Shown here one piece after another: positions 1-6,576 of a stretch of 18,876 nucleotides of DNA. The number at the start of each line of letters is the position of its first letter. The stretch's first letter is position 1. The stretch is from WYZ-LMO8 sp964586135 (lineage in GTDB: Archaea; Thermoproteota; Methanomethylicia; Nezhaarchaeales; WYZ-LMO8), in the NCBI GenBank assembly GCA_964586135.1, contig CAZPGS010000011.1, forward strand, positions 1 through 18,876, given 5' to 3'. Position numbers and translations under genes: made by a program. The notes under the pieces are model-generated. The model did no database searches. It was not told where the DNA came from and saw only the letters and a list, made by a program, of their open reading frames with translations.

Positions 1-434
1 AGAAGAGCAGGAAGATGAGGGGCTCGAGGGTCTGCGGCTGGGGCAGGACCGGGCAGCACAGGAAGCACGGGGGAAAGGGCGGGAGGAGGGGCTCGGGGCT
101 CCACAAGCACAAGTGGAGCTACATAATCAAGCACATGCCAGACCACTTCGGCAAGGAGGGCTTCACGAGGCCCAAGTGCTTGCTCAAGTCCGTGAGGGCC
201 ATAAACGTCGGGACGCTCTGCGAGATGGCCGATAAGCTCGTCGAGGCCGGGCTGGCGAGGATCGAGAACGGGGTCTGCGTAGTCGACGTGCGGGCCCTCG
301 GCTACAACAAGGTCCTGGGCGAGGGCAAGGTGACGAAGCCCCTCCAAGTGATAGCGCCGGTAGTGGCTAAAAGGGCGAAGGAGAAGATAGAGGGCGCGGG
401 GGGCAGGGTCGTAATAGCGGCCTCCTCAAGGTAG
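1..434 (+). CDS. rpl15: Large-subunit ribosomal protein L15 (archaeal uL15), 5' partial
   Basis: Archaeal uL15, a 50S assembly protein near the peptidyl transferase region. The frame is open to the left edge and reads K-S-R-K just before the first internal ATG at base 15, then RGSRVCGWGRTGQHRKHGG. This matches the conserved KxRxxRGxxxxGWGRxGQHRK start of the archaeal family, so the real start lies outside the window and the ATG at 15 is an internal Met. The basic, glycine-rich N-terminus is followed by the HKHKW and GFTRP motifs and a C-terminal globular part ending VVIAASSR. Only six bases separate its stop from secY, which indicates cotranscription. Identification is confident; the missing N-terminus is probably only a few residues. 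Confidence 0.95.
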   Translation, partial: KSRKMRGSRVCGWGRTGQHRKHGGKGGRRGSGLHKHKWSYIIKHMPDHFGKEGFTRPKCLLKSVRAINVGTLCEMADKLVEAGLARIENGVCVVDVRALGYNKVLGEGKVTKPLQVIAPVVAKRAKEKIEGAGGRVVIAASSR

Positions 435-440
435 GGCGCT

Positions 441-1793
441 ATGGTTAGTTCTCGCGACGTCATAGAGGCCTTAGCGAGGGCCGTTCCGAGGGTCCAGAGG
501 CCGGTCAAGAAGGTGGGCTTCGGCGAGAGGATCCTGTGGACGGCCGTGGTCCTCACAATCTTCTTGGTAATGGGCCAGGTGCCGCTATACGGGATACCGA
601 GGGAGAGCCCCTCCTACCAGCAGACCATCTACAACATAATCTTCGCCGCCAGGCGCGGCACGCTACTCGAGCTCGGCATAGGCCCCATAGTGACGGCGGG
701 CTTGATAATGCAGATTCTGGTGGGCACGAGGATCGTAAGCCTCGACTTGACGAACCCCCGCGATAGGGCCCTGTTCACGAGCTCTCAGAAGGTCATGACC
801 ATAGCCGTGACGGCCGTGGAGGCCGCCGCTTCCGCCCTAGCCTACAGGTACGTCGGGCCCATGGTTTCAATCCTAGTCTTCGCCCAGCTCTTCGTCGCGA
901 CTCTCATATTGATGCTCTTGGACGAGCTCATCGACAAGGGGTGGGGCATAGGCAGCGGCATAAGCCTGTTCATAGCTGCTGGCGTGGCGCAGCACGTCTT
1001 CTGGTTCTGCTTCAGCCCCGCGCTAGTTAGAGAGGGCGGAGCGCCGCTGGGGGTGTTCCTCGCCCTCATCTCATCCGCCATGGGCGGAGGAGATCTGTGG
1101 AGCGTCGTCGTCGGCTCCCCTCACTACCCGTGGTTGCCCACGCTGACGGGCTTCATAGCGATGGTGATCATGTTCGTAGTGATAATATACTTGGAGAGCA
1201 TGAGGGTCGAGGTGCCGATAGTCTACTCTAAGTACGGCGGCCTTAAAGCCAAGACCCCGCTCAAGCTCCTCTACGTGTCGAACGTCCCCGTGATCTTCTT
1301 CGGGGTCATAGGCGCCAACTTTCAGTGGCTCGCCCGCTTGACCCAGAACCCCTTCGTAATCGGCGTGAGCCAAGCGTTCATTGCGCCCTCGGGCCTCGTA
1401 GACGTGCTCCAGAGGCCCTTGCACGCGTTGGCTTATACCCTGCTCATTTGCTCAACGTGCGCCCTCCTGGCCCTCGCGTGGGTCGAGGCCTCGGGCATGT
1501 CCGCTAAGACCCAAGCAGAGAACATCGTGAAGTCGGGGCTTCAGATACCAGGCTTCAGAGGAGCCCCCTCGGTGATCGAGAAGTACTTGGCTAGGTACAT
1601 CGAGACCCTGACGTGGGTCAGCGGCATAATCGTGGCGCTTATAGCGGCCCTAGGCGACATGTTCGGGGTCCTCGGAGGGGGCACGGGGATACTGCTGATG
1701 GTCGGTATCCTCTACCAGTACTACCAGTTGATAGCTCGGGAGAGGGCTTTAGAGATGTACCCCGCACTAAAGCAGTTATTGGGAGCCGAGTAG
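441..1793 (+). CDS. secY: Protein translocase subunit SecY (Sec61 alpha)
   Basis: The pore-forming subunit of the Sec translocon, which exports or inserts proteins across the cytoplasmic membrane. The 450-aa product has the normal archaeal length and about ten hydrophobic segments. It starts with the amphipathic N-terminal helix, followed by the plug region (GIPRESPSYQQTIYN) and the conserved LGIGPIVTAGLIMQIL segment of the second transmembrane helix. GWGIGSGISLFIAAGV marks the mid-protein helix. A GGTAGGG ribosome-binding sequence lies just before ATG 441. It follows L15 by six bases, the usual archaeal order. What is odd is the downstream side: the EMC3-like gene follows directly, with no adenylate kinase gene between them. 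Confidence 0.97.
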   Translation: MVSSRDVIEALARAVPRVQRPVKKVGFGERILWTAVVLTIFLVMGQVPLYGIPRESPSYQQTIYNIIFAARRGTLLELGIGPIVTAGLIMQILVGTRIVSLDLTNPRDRALFTSSQKVMTIAVTAVEAAASALAYRYVGPMVSILVFAQLFVATLILMLLDELIDKGWGIGSGISLFIAAGVAQHVFWFCFSPALVREGGAPLGVFLALISSAMGGGDLWSVVVGSPHYPWLPTLTGFIAMVIMFVVIIYLESMRVEVPIVYSKYGGLKAKTPLKLLYVSNVPVIFFGVIGANFQWLARLTQNPFVIGVSQAFIAPSGLVDVLQRPLHALAYTLLICSTCALLALAWVEASGMSAKTQAENIVKSGLQIPGFRGAPSVIEKYLARYIETLTWVSGIIVALIAALGDMFGVLGGGTGILLMVGILYQYYQLIARERALEMYPALKQLLGAE

Positions 1794-1803
1794 GTGGCGT
1801 CGA

Positions 1804-2307
1804 GTGGGCTGGTTCGAAGGGCCGTCGCAGTGGCTTAGGGGCGCTCTAGGATGCTTCGCAGAGCCGCCGCTGAGCGCGGTCTTCGTGTTCGTGCTAGCTA
1901 TCGCCGCGTGTCTGATCGCGTTGAGCGTCCAGAGGATCATGATCGACGTGAAGGTCGTCAGGCAACAAGTGCAGGAGCTCAGCAAGTGGAGAAGGGAGCT
2001 GCTCAAGGCCATGAGGGCTAGGGACACGAAGGCCGTGGAGAAGCTCATGAGGAAGAAGCCCTACATGGACAAGCTACAGGCCATGTACACGTCCCAGACG
2101 CTGAAGCCCATGGTCGTGTACTTCGTCCCACTCCTCCTTCTCTACTGGCTCTTCTCGGGGGTCTTCACTGGAGAGTACGCCAACGTTGCATATCTGCCTA
2201 TAGTAGGCTCGTCCGTGCCCTTCTGGGTCTGGTACCTCTTGTCGTATCTTGCCGTCTCCCCGATATTGCAGAGAGTTTTAAATTTGGACTTCCAATCCTC
2301 GGACTGA
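1804..2307 (+). CDS. EMC3/TMCO1-like membrane protein (DUF106, YidC/Oxa1 superfamily)
   Basis: A small integral membrane protein of the archaeal DUF106 family. The family is related to EMC3, TMCO1 and YidC/Oxa1 and is thought to assist membrane-protein insertion together with SecYEG. The 167-aa product has one hydrophobic segment at about residues 22-45 and then a charged cytoplasmic coiled-coil-like stretch (about 48-95, rich in K/R/E, with KKPYMDKLQ). Two more hydrophobic segments follow at about 103-121 and 138-158. The GTG start at 1804 has a GGTGG sequence about six bases upstream, and the gap to secY is ten bases, so translation is probably coupled. Its position beside secY supports the proposed role. 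Function within the family is known only in outline. Confidence 0.85.
   Translation: MGWFEGPSQWLRGALGCFAEPPLSAVFVFVLAIAACLIALSVQRIMIDVKVVRQQVQELSKWRRELLKAMRARDTKAVEKLMRKKPYMDKLQAMYTSQTLKPMVVYFVPLLLLYWLFSGVFTGEYANVAYLPIVGSSVPFWVWYLLSYLAVSPILQRVLNLDFQSSD
2275..2284 (+). promoter_or_regulatory. Box A (TATA-like) for L34e
   Basis: The AT-rich sequence AGTTTTAAAT lies inside the last codons of the upstream EMC3-like gene. It is centred about 38 bases before the preferred L34e start at 2318, so initiation would fall near 2306 and give a short leader containing GAGGGG. Spacing fits archaeal box A, but no mapped start supports it. Confidence 0.45.
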
Positions 2308-2317
2308 GGGGGTGGCG

Positions 2318-2605
2318 GTGGTAAGGCCAGGCCTCAGGGGGAAGCCGTACAAGCTCGTCAGGACTCCGGGCGGAGGGCTCGTGCGGAGGCCCGTCGAGTT
2401 CAAGAGGGGAGAGGCTAAGTGCGCTTGGTGCCATGAGGAGCTCCACGGGACCCCGGTCCCATCCAAGGCCGAGATGAGGAAGATCCCCAAGAGCAGCAGG
2501 AGGCCCGAGAGGCCCTACGGAGGATATCTATGCTCGAGGTGCCTCAAGTCAGGGCTCGTCAGGGCGGTCATTGAGGGGTCCTCTGCTACAAGCGGTGCCT
2601 CGTGA
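2318..2605 (+). CDS. rpl34e: Large-subunit ribosomal protein L34e
   Basis: Archaeal/eukaryal-specific ribosomal protein of about 95 aa. It has two zinc-knuckle CxxC pairs (CAWC and CSRC) around the conserved RRPERPYGGYLC stretch, and the basic N-terminus LVRTPGGGLV typical of the family. Two in-frame GTG codons are possible starts, at 2312 and 2318. I prefer 2318: GAGGGG then sits at a proper ribosome-binding distance, and the resulting MVRPGLRG matches the MxRPxLR start of crenarchaeal relatives. It follows the EMC3-like gene by ten bases. A box A inside the end of that gene suggests that it also has its own promoter. Confidence 0.93.
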   Translation: MVRPGLRGKPYKLVRTPGGGLVRRPVEFKRGEAKCAWCHEELHGTPVPSKAEMRKIPKSSRRPERPYGGYLCSRCLKSGLVRAVIEGSSATSGAS

Positions 2606-2623
2606 CGCCCTCGAGATCGTAGG

Positions 2624-2633
2624 CTTTATAAAG
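2624..2633 (+). promoter_or_regulatory. Box A for cmk
   Basis: CTTTATAAAG is a close match to the crenarchaeal box A. It is centred about 28 bases before the cmk ATG at 2657. The spacing predicts initiation within a few bases of the start codon, so the cmk mRNA is probably leaderless. No ribosome-binding sequence precedes the ATG, which is consistent. Confidence 0.7.
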
Positions 2634-2656
2634 GCAACTTCGCCTCAAATGGATTT

Positions 2657-3256
2657 ATGGGGTTGGTCATAGCCATCAGCGGCAAGCCTGGCGCCGGCAA
2701 GACAACTTACGCCAAAGAGGTCGCGCGCCTCTTCAACTTGAGGCACGTGTCCTCCGGTTCTCTTTTCAGGCAACTGGCCAGCGAGAAGGGGATTAGCCTG
2801 GTAGAGCTCCATAAGCTCGCGGAGAGGGACTTCGAGATAGACAGGGCCATAGACAGCAGGGCTGTGGAGGAGGCCAAGAAGGGAGACGTGGTCGTCGAGG
2901 GCCACCTAGCCGGGTGGGTCTTGAAAGACCTCGCCGACCTCAGGATCTTCTTCACGGCCCCGCTGGACGTTAGAGCCATGAGGGTCGCGGCCCGAGACTG
3001 CGTGCCCTACGAGGAGGCGCTGGCAGAGCTCAAGCTGAGGGAGGAGAGCAACAAGCTGAGGGCGAGGCTCTTGTACGGCTTCGACTTGGACGACTTGTCC
3101 GGCTTCGACGTCATATTCGACACCAACAGGCTCAGCAAGGAGGTCATAATCGAAACGTTAAAAACCTTAGTCTCAAAGTTCATAGAGCACCGGGCTAAGG
3201 GTGGCGAACATGCCAGCCATAGAGATAGGCAGGATATGCGTCAAGAACGCCGGTAG
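2657..3256 (+). CDS. cmk: Cytidylate kinase
   Basis: Phosphorylates CMP and dCMP with ATP in the cytoplasm as part of pyrimidine nucleotide salvage. The 199-aa product begins with the P-loop ISGKPGAGKTTYAKE (residues 6-20). The NMP-binding part follows (HVSSGSLFRQLASEKG), then VVEGHLAGWVLKD and the lid region with RVAARD. The ATG at 2657 has a strong box A at leaderless distance. The gene lies between L34e and L14e, the standard archaeal arrangement. The C-terminus is unusual: after about residue 180 the sequence becomes basic and low in complexity (HRAKGGEHASHRDRQ) because the frame runs about 47 bases into L14e. This tail looks like read-through of a lost stop codon rather than a conserved domain. 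Confidence 0.92.
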   Translation: MGLVIAISGKPGAGKTTYAKEVARLFNLRHVSSGSLFRQLASEKGISLVELHKLAERDFEIDRAIDSRAVEEAKKGDVVVEGHLAGWVLKDLADLRIFFTAPLDVRAMRVAARDCVPYEEALAELKLREESNKLRARLLYGFDLDDLSGFDVIFDTNRLSKEVIIETLKTLVSKFIEHRAKGGEHASHRDRQDMRQERR

Positions 3257-3494
3257 GCTCGCCGGTAGGAAGTGCGTGATAGTCGACGTAATAGACGAGG
3301 ACTTCGTCTTAGTGACGGGGCCCAAGGACGTCACCGGAGTAAAGAGGAAGAGGGCCAACATCAAGCACCTGGTGCCCACGCCAGAGAAGATAGACATACC
3401 CAAAGGGGCTAGCGACGAAGACGTCAAAGCCGCCCTCGAGAGGGCCGGCAAGCTGGAGTTCGTGAAGGAGAAGGTCGCTCCGATAGCCCCATAA
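3210..3494 (+). CDS. rpl14e: Large-subunit ribosomal protein L14e
   Basis: Archaeal/eukaryal ribosomal protein with a KOW-like fold. The start MPAIEIGRICVKNAGR and the segments KCVIVDVIDEDFVLVTGPKD and GVKRKRANIKHL are characteristic. An in-frame GTG at 3201 would add three residues, but ATG 3210 gives the conserved MPAIE start and has GGGTGG at proper spacing. The start lies inside the 3' end of cmk (47-base overlap). An AT-rich CGTTAAAAACC about 50 bases upstream could be a separate box A. The product is 94 aa, the usual length, ending in a short proline tail. Confidence 0.94.
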   Translation: MPAIEIGRICVKNAGRLAGRKCVIVDVIDEDFVLVTGPKDVTGVKRKRANIKHLVPTPEKIDIPKGASDEDVKAALERAGKLEFVKEKVAPIAP

Positions 3495-3529
3495 GCCGCC
3501 CCCCAATCCTTATCTTTGGTGGAGCGAGC

Positions 3530-4537
3530 TTGGGCATACTGGTGAAGGCGGAGGAGGCGACGGACTACAGGTACGGATATCCCCCGGACCAAAGGCCCGT
3601 AGACCTCCACATGGATCTAGGGATAATAAACCTCGACAAGCCCCCGGGCCCTACGAGCCACGAAGTGACCTCGTGGGTCAAGAAGCTCCTAGGCGTTGAA
3701 AAGGCCGGCCACGGCGGGACCCTAGGGCTCCGTTAAGGGCGGGGAGACCCGAAGGTCACGGGGGTCTTGCCAATAGCGCTGGGCAGAGCGCGGAACGTCC
3801 TCCAATACATAATACACTCCGGCAAGACTTACGTCTGCGTGATGGCCCTCCACGAGGCCGTGCCTGAGAAGAGGGTCAAGGAGGTGTGCCGAGAGTTCGT
3901 AGGGCCGATTTACCAGAGGCCTCCTCTCAAGGCCTCCGTTGAGAGGAGGCTCAGGGTTAGGAGGATATACTCGATTGAGGTCCACGAGGTCGTTGGCAGG
4001 CTCGTGCTAATGACGGTCGACTGCGAGGCCGGGACCTACATAAGGAAGCTGTGCCACGACATAGGCGAGGTGCTGGGCGTGGGGGCCCACATGGCCGAGC
4101 TCCGAAGAATAAGGACGGGGCCCTTCGCCGAAGACGAGAACTTAGTAACGATGCACGAGCTACATGAAGCTGTCGTCGCGTGGAGGGAGTACGGTGACGA
4201 GAGCCTCTTGAGGAAGGCGATCCTTCCGGTCGAATACGCCGTCAAGGACATGCCGAAGATCTACATAAGGGACTCCGCCGTGGACGCCATATGCCATGGA
4301 GCACCCCTAGCGGCTCCAGGGGTGCTCCACCTCACGGACGACATAGCGAGGGGTGGGCACGTGGCCATAATGACATTAAAGGGCGAGCTCGTCGCCATGG
4401 CCAAGGCGTTAATGAGCTCCCACCAGATTCTCGAGGCCCATAAGGGCATAGTCGCTAAGCCCGTGAGGGTCATCATGAGGCCTGGCACCTACCCTAAGCA
4501 GTGGAAGTCCTCCAGGCTTGAGGAAAAGGATAATTAA
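3530..4537 (+). CDS. cbf5: H/ACA RNP tRNA/rRNA pseudouridine synthase Cbf5 (TruB family), split by a 21-nt intron
   Basis: Catalytic subunit of archaeal H/ACA ribonucleoproteins; it isomerises uridine to pseudouridine in rRNA and tRNA. Exon 1 is 3530-3725 and exon 2 is 3747-4537, giving about 328 aa after splicing, the normal archaeal length. Exon 1 holds the GIINLDKPPGPTSHEV motif and runs to HGGTL. Exon 2 resumes with DPKVTGVLPIALGRA, so the catalytic Asp of the GTLDP motif is formed only by joining the exons. Later motifs are YQRPPLKASVERRLR, GTYIRKLCHDIGEVLG and a C-terminal PUA domain (about residues 245-325). Unspliced, the frame stops at TAA 3734-3736, leaving a 68-residue fragment. 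The TTG start at 3530 has GGTGGA six bases upstream. Short cbf5 introns at this region are known in Crenarchaeota. Confidence 0.92.
3726..3746 (+). other. 21-nt BHB intron in cbf5 pre-mRNA
   Basis: The flanking protein sequence requires removal of 21 nt, with three equivalent boundary choices. Only the choice 3726-3746 gives a bulge-helix-bulge. Inner stem GCUC (3727-3730) pairs with GGGC (3737-3740), closing a six-base loop CGUUAA that contains the stop codon. The first bulge is A-G, cut, G (3724-3726). The central four-base helix is CCCU (3720-3723) with GGGG (3741-3744). The second bulge is A-G, cut, A (3745-3747). The outer helix CGGG (3715-3718) pairs with CCCG (3748-3751), with A3719 unpaired. 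Splicing would rebuild the Asp codon as G plus AC. The tRNA splicing endonuclease is the expected enzyme. Inferred by hand folding; no transcript evidence. Confidence 0.85.
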
Positions 4538-4538
4538 A
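4531..4538 (+). promoter_or_regulatory. Box A for tRNA-Ser
   Basis: TAATTAAA overlaps the stop codon of cbf5 and is centred about 30 bases before the first base of the tRNA. This fits an archaeal box A giving initiation just ahead of the mature 5' end. A second AT-rich stretch (ATTATACT, 4552-4559) is too close to serve. Confidence 0.55.
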
Positions 4539-4564
4539 GAGGGCTCTGCTCCATTATACTTGGA

Positions 4565-4669
4565 GCCGGGATGCCCTAGTGGTAGGGGGCAGGCCTGGAG
4601 AGGCCTTCAGGCCCCGCTGAGCCTGTGGCCCTTTGGGCCGCGCGGGTTCGAATCCCGCTCCCGGCGCCA
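4565..4669 (+). tRNA. tRNA-Ser (anticodon GGA), intron-containing, CCA encoded
   Basis: The acceptor stem GCCGGGA (4565-4571) pairs with TCCCGGC (4659-4665). The discriminator is G4666 and CCA is encoded at 4667-4669. The D stem is CCCU/GGGG with loop AGUGGUA. The anticodon stem CAGGC (4590-4594) pairs with GCCTG (4621-4625), and anticodon GGA is at 4597-4599. There is a long variable arm (GGCCC, loop TTT, GGGCC), and the T arm is GCGGG, loop TTCGAAT, CCCGC. The long variable arm, G discriminator and GGA anticodon together identify serine (UCC/UCU codons). A 19-nt intron lies between positions 37 and 38. The gene follows cbf5 by 27 bases. Confidence 0.93.
4601..4619 (+). other. 19-nt BHB intron in tRNA-Ser at position 37/38
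   Basis: The intron begins after G37 (base 4600) and ends before A38 (base 4620). The inner hairpin GGCC (4602-4605), loop UUCA, GGCC (4610-4613) is perfect. The bulges are A-G, cut, A (4599-4601) and U-G, cut, A (4618-4620). The central helix pairs U4596, G4597 and G4598 with G4616, C4615 and C4614, with one C-C mismatch (4595/4617). The outer helix is the anticodon stem. This is the canonical archaeal tRNA intron position. Confidence 0.88.
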
Positions 4670-4893
4670 CCTCAATTTTAGACAACGCGCTAACCGAGCT
4701 CTCGTTCGAAGCCAGCTCCGGCGCGACGCCAGACCGCGTGCGTGTAGTTCGTCGCTCTCGAGTCCAAACCGGATGCTTTAAAGGTATGTGTGGACGCCTC
4801 GAAATGGTCATGTGAGGCGATCAATCTGGGATGAGAGTACGATAAAATAAGGCTAAGGCCTTGTGAATTTAAAGGCCTCGTAAGGTGAAGGTC
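4670..4893. other. Intergenic region with candidate box A elements
   Basis: I find no convincing gene in these 224 bases. AT-rich elements stand out: GCTTTAAAGG (4774-4783), ATAAAATAA (4842-4850) and ATTTAAAGG (4867-4875). The last is at leaderless distance from the ATG at 4894 of the downstream flavoprotein. The short open frames here cross the tRNA or lack family resemblance. Confidence 0.4.
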
Positions 4894-6135
4894 ATGATCA
4901 ATGCGGACGTGCTCGTCGTCGGTAGCGGTGCTGGAGGGAGCGTGGCGTCGCTTGAGCTCGTGAGGCGGAACTTCAAAGTGGTCTTGGCAGAGGCTGGCGA
5001 AGATTTAGATCTCGAGAGGGCCGGATGTAGCTATCGCCCCGCGATATCGTCCATAGAGATCCTCAGAAGCGAGGGCCTCGGCGGCACCACGCTGGTGTCC
5101 ATGGGCAACATGCTGGTCACAAGAGACTTGGTCGAGAGGTTCAAGGGCCTCGGCGTGGACCTGACGGCCGAGGTTCAAGAGGTTTGCAGGCTCGCGTCGG
5201 TGTCTAGGATACCAGAAGACAAGCTGCCACCGTTCGCCAAGAAGTTCATCCACGTCGCTGAGAGGGTCGGGCTGAAGGCCGAGGTCATGCCGAAGTCTAT
5301 CGACTTCAGCAAGTGCATCGGGTGCGGCAGGTGCGCTTACGGTTGCCCTACGAGGGCAAAGGCCTCGGCTCTAGACCTGGTCAAGGCCGCCGTCCAACAG
5401 GGGCTAAGGCTCTTAACGAGGTTTAGGGTCGACAAGCTACAGAGGCGCCAAGGAGAGGTGGTGGCGGAGGGGTTTGCGAACGGCGCTAGGCTCAAGGTGG
5501 AGTGCAAGGCCCTCGTCTTGGCGGCGGGCGCCCTCGAGACGCCAAAGCTCTTGGCCCAGCTCCACGACGACGAGGACGTGGGGAGGAACCTCTTCGTGGA
5601 CCCGTTCGTGACGGTCGGCGGGCCCTACGACGGACCCTCTTCAAGCGAGGGCATTCCGATGGCCGCCTACATCGACTTCGGCGACTTCTTGTTGTCGCCT
5701 CACTACTCTGGGTTCCTACAACTTCAGCTAGCGATTAAGGGCGTCGACCTCAAGAACAGGGGCATCGCGTCGATAATGGTCAAGGTGGCAGATGAGGGCA
5801 AGGGGGTCGTGTGGCCCGACGAGGTCGTGGAGGCCCGGATGACCAGGAGGGACTTGAGGGCCTTGGAAAGGGGCGTCGAGAAGGCCAAGGAGTTGCTCCT
5901 AGAGCTCGGGGTCAGAGAGGGCGAAATCGCCATGACCCACGTGAGGGGGGCTCACCCTGGCGGGACCGCGGCGATAGGTTGCGTGGTCTCTCGAGACCTG
6001 ACGATTAATGGCTGCGATGGCGTCTTCGTAGCCGATGCCAGCCTGATACCTCCTCCGCTCGGGAAGCCGCCCATATTGCTCATAGCGTCCCTCGCTATGA
6101 AGGTTGCGAAGAGGGTCTCTGAGTACCTACGCTGA
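4894..6135 (+). CDS. GMC-family FAD-dependent oxidoreductase with inserted [4Fe-4S] motif
   Basis: Flavoprotein of the glucose-methanol-choline oxidoreductase superfamily; the substrate cannot be told from sequence. The dinucleotide-binding motif VLVVGSGAGGS is at the N-terminus, followed by an ExG-type segment (AEAGED) and a second FAD segment ALVLAAGALETPKLL. The C-terminal GMC signature is HPGGTAAIG followed by VFVADASLIPPPLGKPP, with the expected active-site His. About 140 residues in lies CIGCGRCAYGCP, a single ferredoxin-type Cx2Cx2Cx3C cluster site, suggesting electron transfer to or from a carrier rather than use of oxygen. I take ATG 4894, which lies about 24 bases after a box A; an in-frame GTG at 4885 would add three residues. 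It converges with the DtxR-like gene. It is about 413 aa, shorter than typical GMC oxidases. Confidence 0.85.
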   Translation: MINADVLVVGSGAGGSVASLELVRRNFKVVLAEAGEDLDLERAGCSYRPAISSIEILRSEGLGGTTLVSMGNMLVTRDLVERFKGLGVDLTAEVQEVCRLASVSRIPEDKLPPFAKKFIHVAERVGLKAEVMPKSIDFSKCIGCGRCAYGCPTRAKASALDLVKAAVQQGLRLLTRFRVDKLQRRQGEVVAEGFANGARLKVECKALVLAAGALETPKLLAQLHDDEDVGRNLFVDPFVTVGGPYDGPSSSEGIPMAAYIDFGDFLLSPHYSGFLQLQLAIKGVDLKNRGIASIMVKVADEGKGVVWPDEVVEARMTRRDLRALERGVEKAKELLLELGVREGEIAMTHVRGAHPGGTAAIGCVVSRDLTINGCDGVFVADASLIPPPLGKPPILLIASLAMKVAKRVSEYLR

Positions 6136-6141
6136 GGCCCC

Positions 6142-6576
6142 TCATCCCTCGTACACAGCGCTAACAACGCCCTCTAACGCTGAGAGGGCTTGAGGGTTCT
6201 CCTTAAAGAAGTCCATCAACTTCACTATCCTGTTCACCGTCAGGTCGTGGAGCTCGTGCTCGATGCTGCAGGCATCGTCTTCGGCTATGTCCTCCGGTAG
6301 CTTTAGGAAGGTCATCAAGAACTTCTTGAGGGCCTCGTGCCTCTTATACACGGCCTCCGCCACTCTAGCCCCCTCATCTGTCAGGGTTATGGCCTCGTAC
6401 TTCACGTACTTCACCAACCCCTTGCGGGCCAGCTTGTCGAGGTACTCGACTATGCTGGAGGGCTTTACGTTCAGCATCTCGGCTAGCGCCTTGACCCTTA
6501 TCGCCTCATCCTTCCTCCACAACAGGTATAGCGCCTCCAAGTACTCCTCCTCTCTTCGATTGCTCCGGGCGCGCAA
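6142..6576 (-). CDS. DtxR/MntR-family metal-dependent transcriptional regulator
   Basis: A 144-aa repressor with an N-terminal winged helix (residues about 8-65: REEEYLEALYLLWRK, VKALAEMLNVKPSSIVEYLDKL, GLVKYVKYEAITLTDEG) and a dimerisation and metal-binding domain (about 70-144). Ligand candidates are the His of YKRHEALKKFL and the Cys, Glu and His of DACSIEHELHD. The Cys three residues before the Glu-His pair matches the DtxR/IdeR iron-type site rather than the Glu of the MntR manganese site, so iron sensing is inferred. There is no C-terminal SH3-like domain, as in short archaeal members. The start is TTG at 6576; a stop lies three codons upstream, so no longer version is possible. It faces the flavoprotein gene, with six bases between the two stops. 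Confidence 0.88.
   Translation of the reverse strand: MRARSNRREEEYLEALYLLWRKDEAIRVKALAEMLNVKPSSIVEYLDKLARKGLVKYVKYEAITLTDEGARVAEAVYKRHEALKKFLMTFLKLPEDIAEDDACSIEHELHDLTVNRIVKLMDFFKENPQALSALEGVVSAVYEG

Noticed and set aside
3722..3750. cbf5 disrupted by a frameshift or simple nonsense mutation, with exon 2 starting independently at TTG 3767
   Set aside because: Both halves are in one frame, the extra segment is exactly 21 nt, it falls inside the conserved TLDP motif and folds as a BHB. A start at 3767 would lack the catalytic Asp.
4518..4815. Short open frames across the tRNA-Ser gene on both strands
   Set aside because: They run through all tRNA stems and have no family resemblance; the tRNA explains the sequence.
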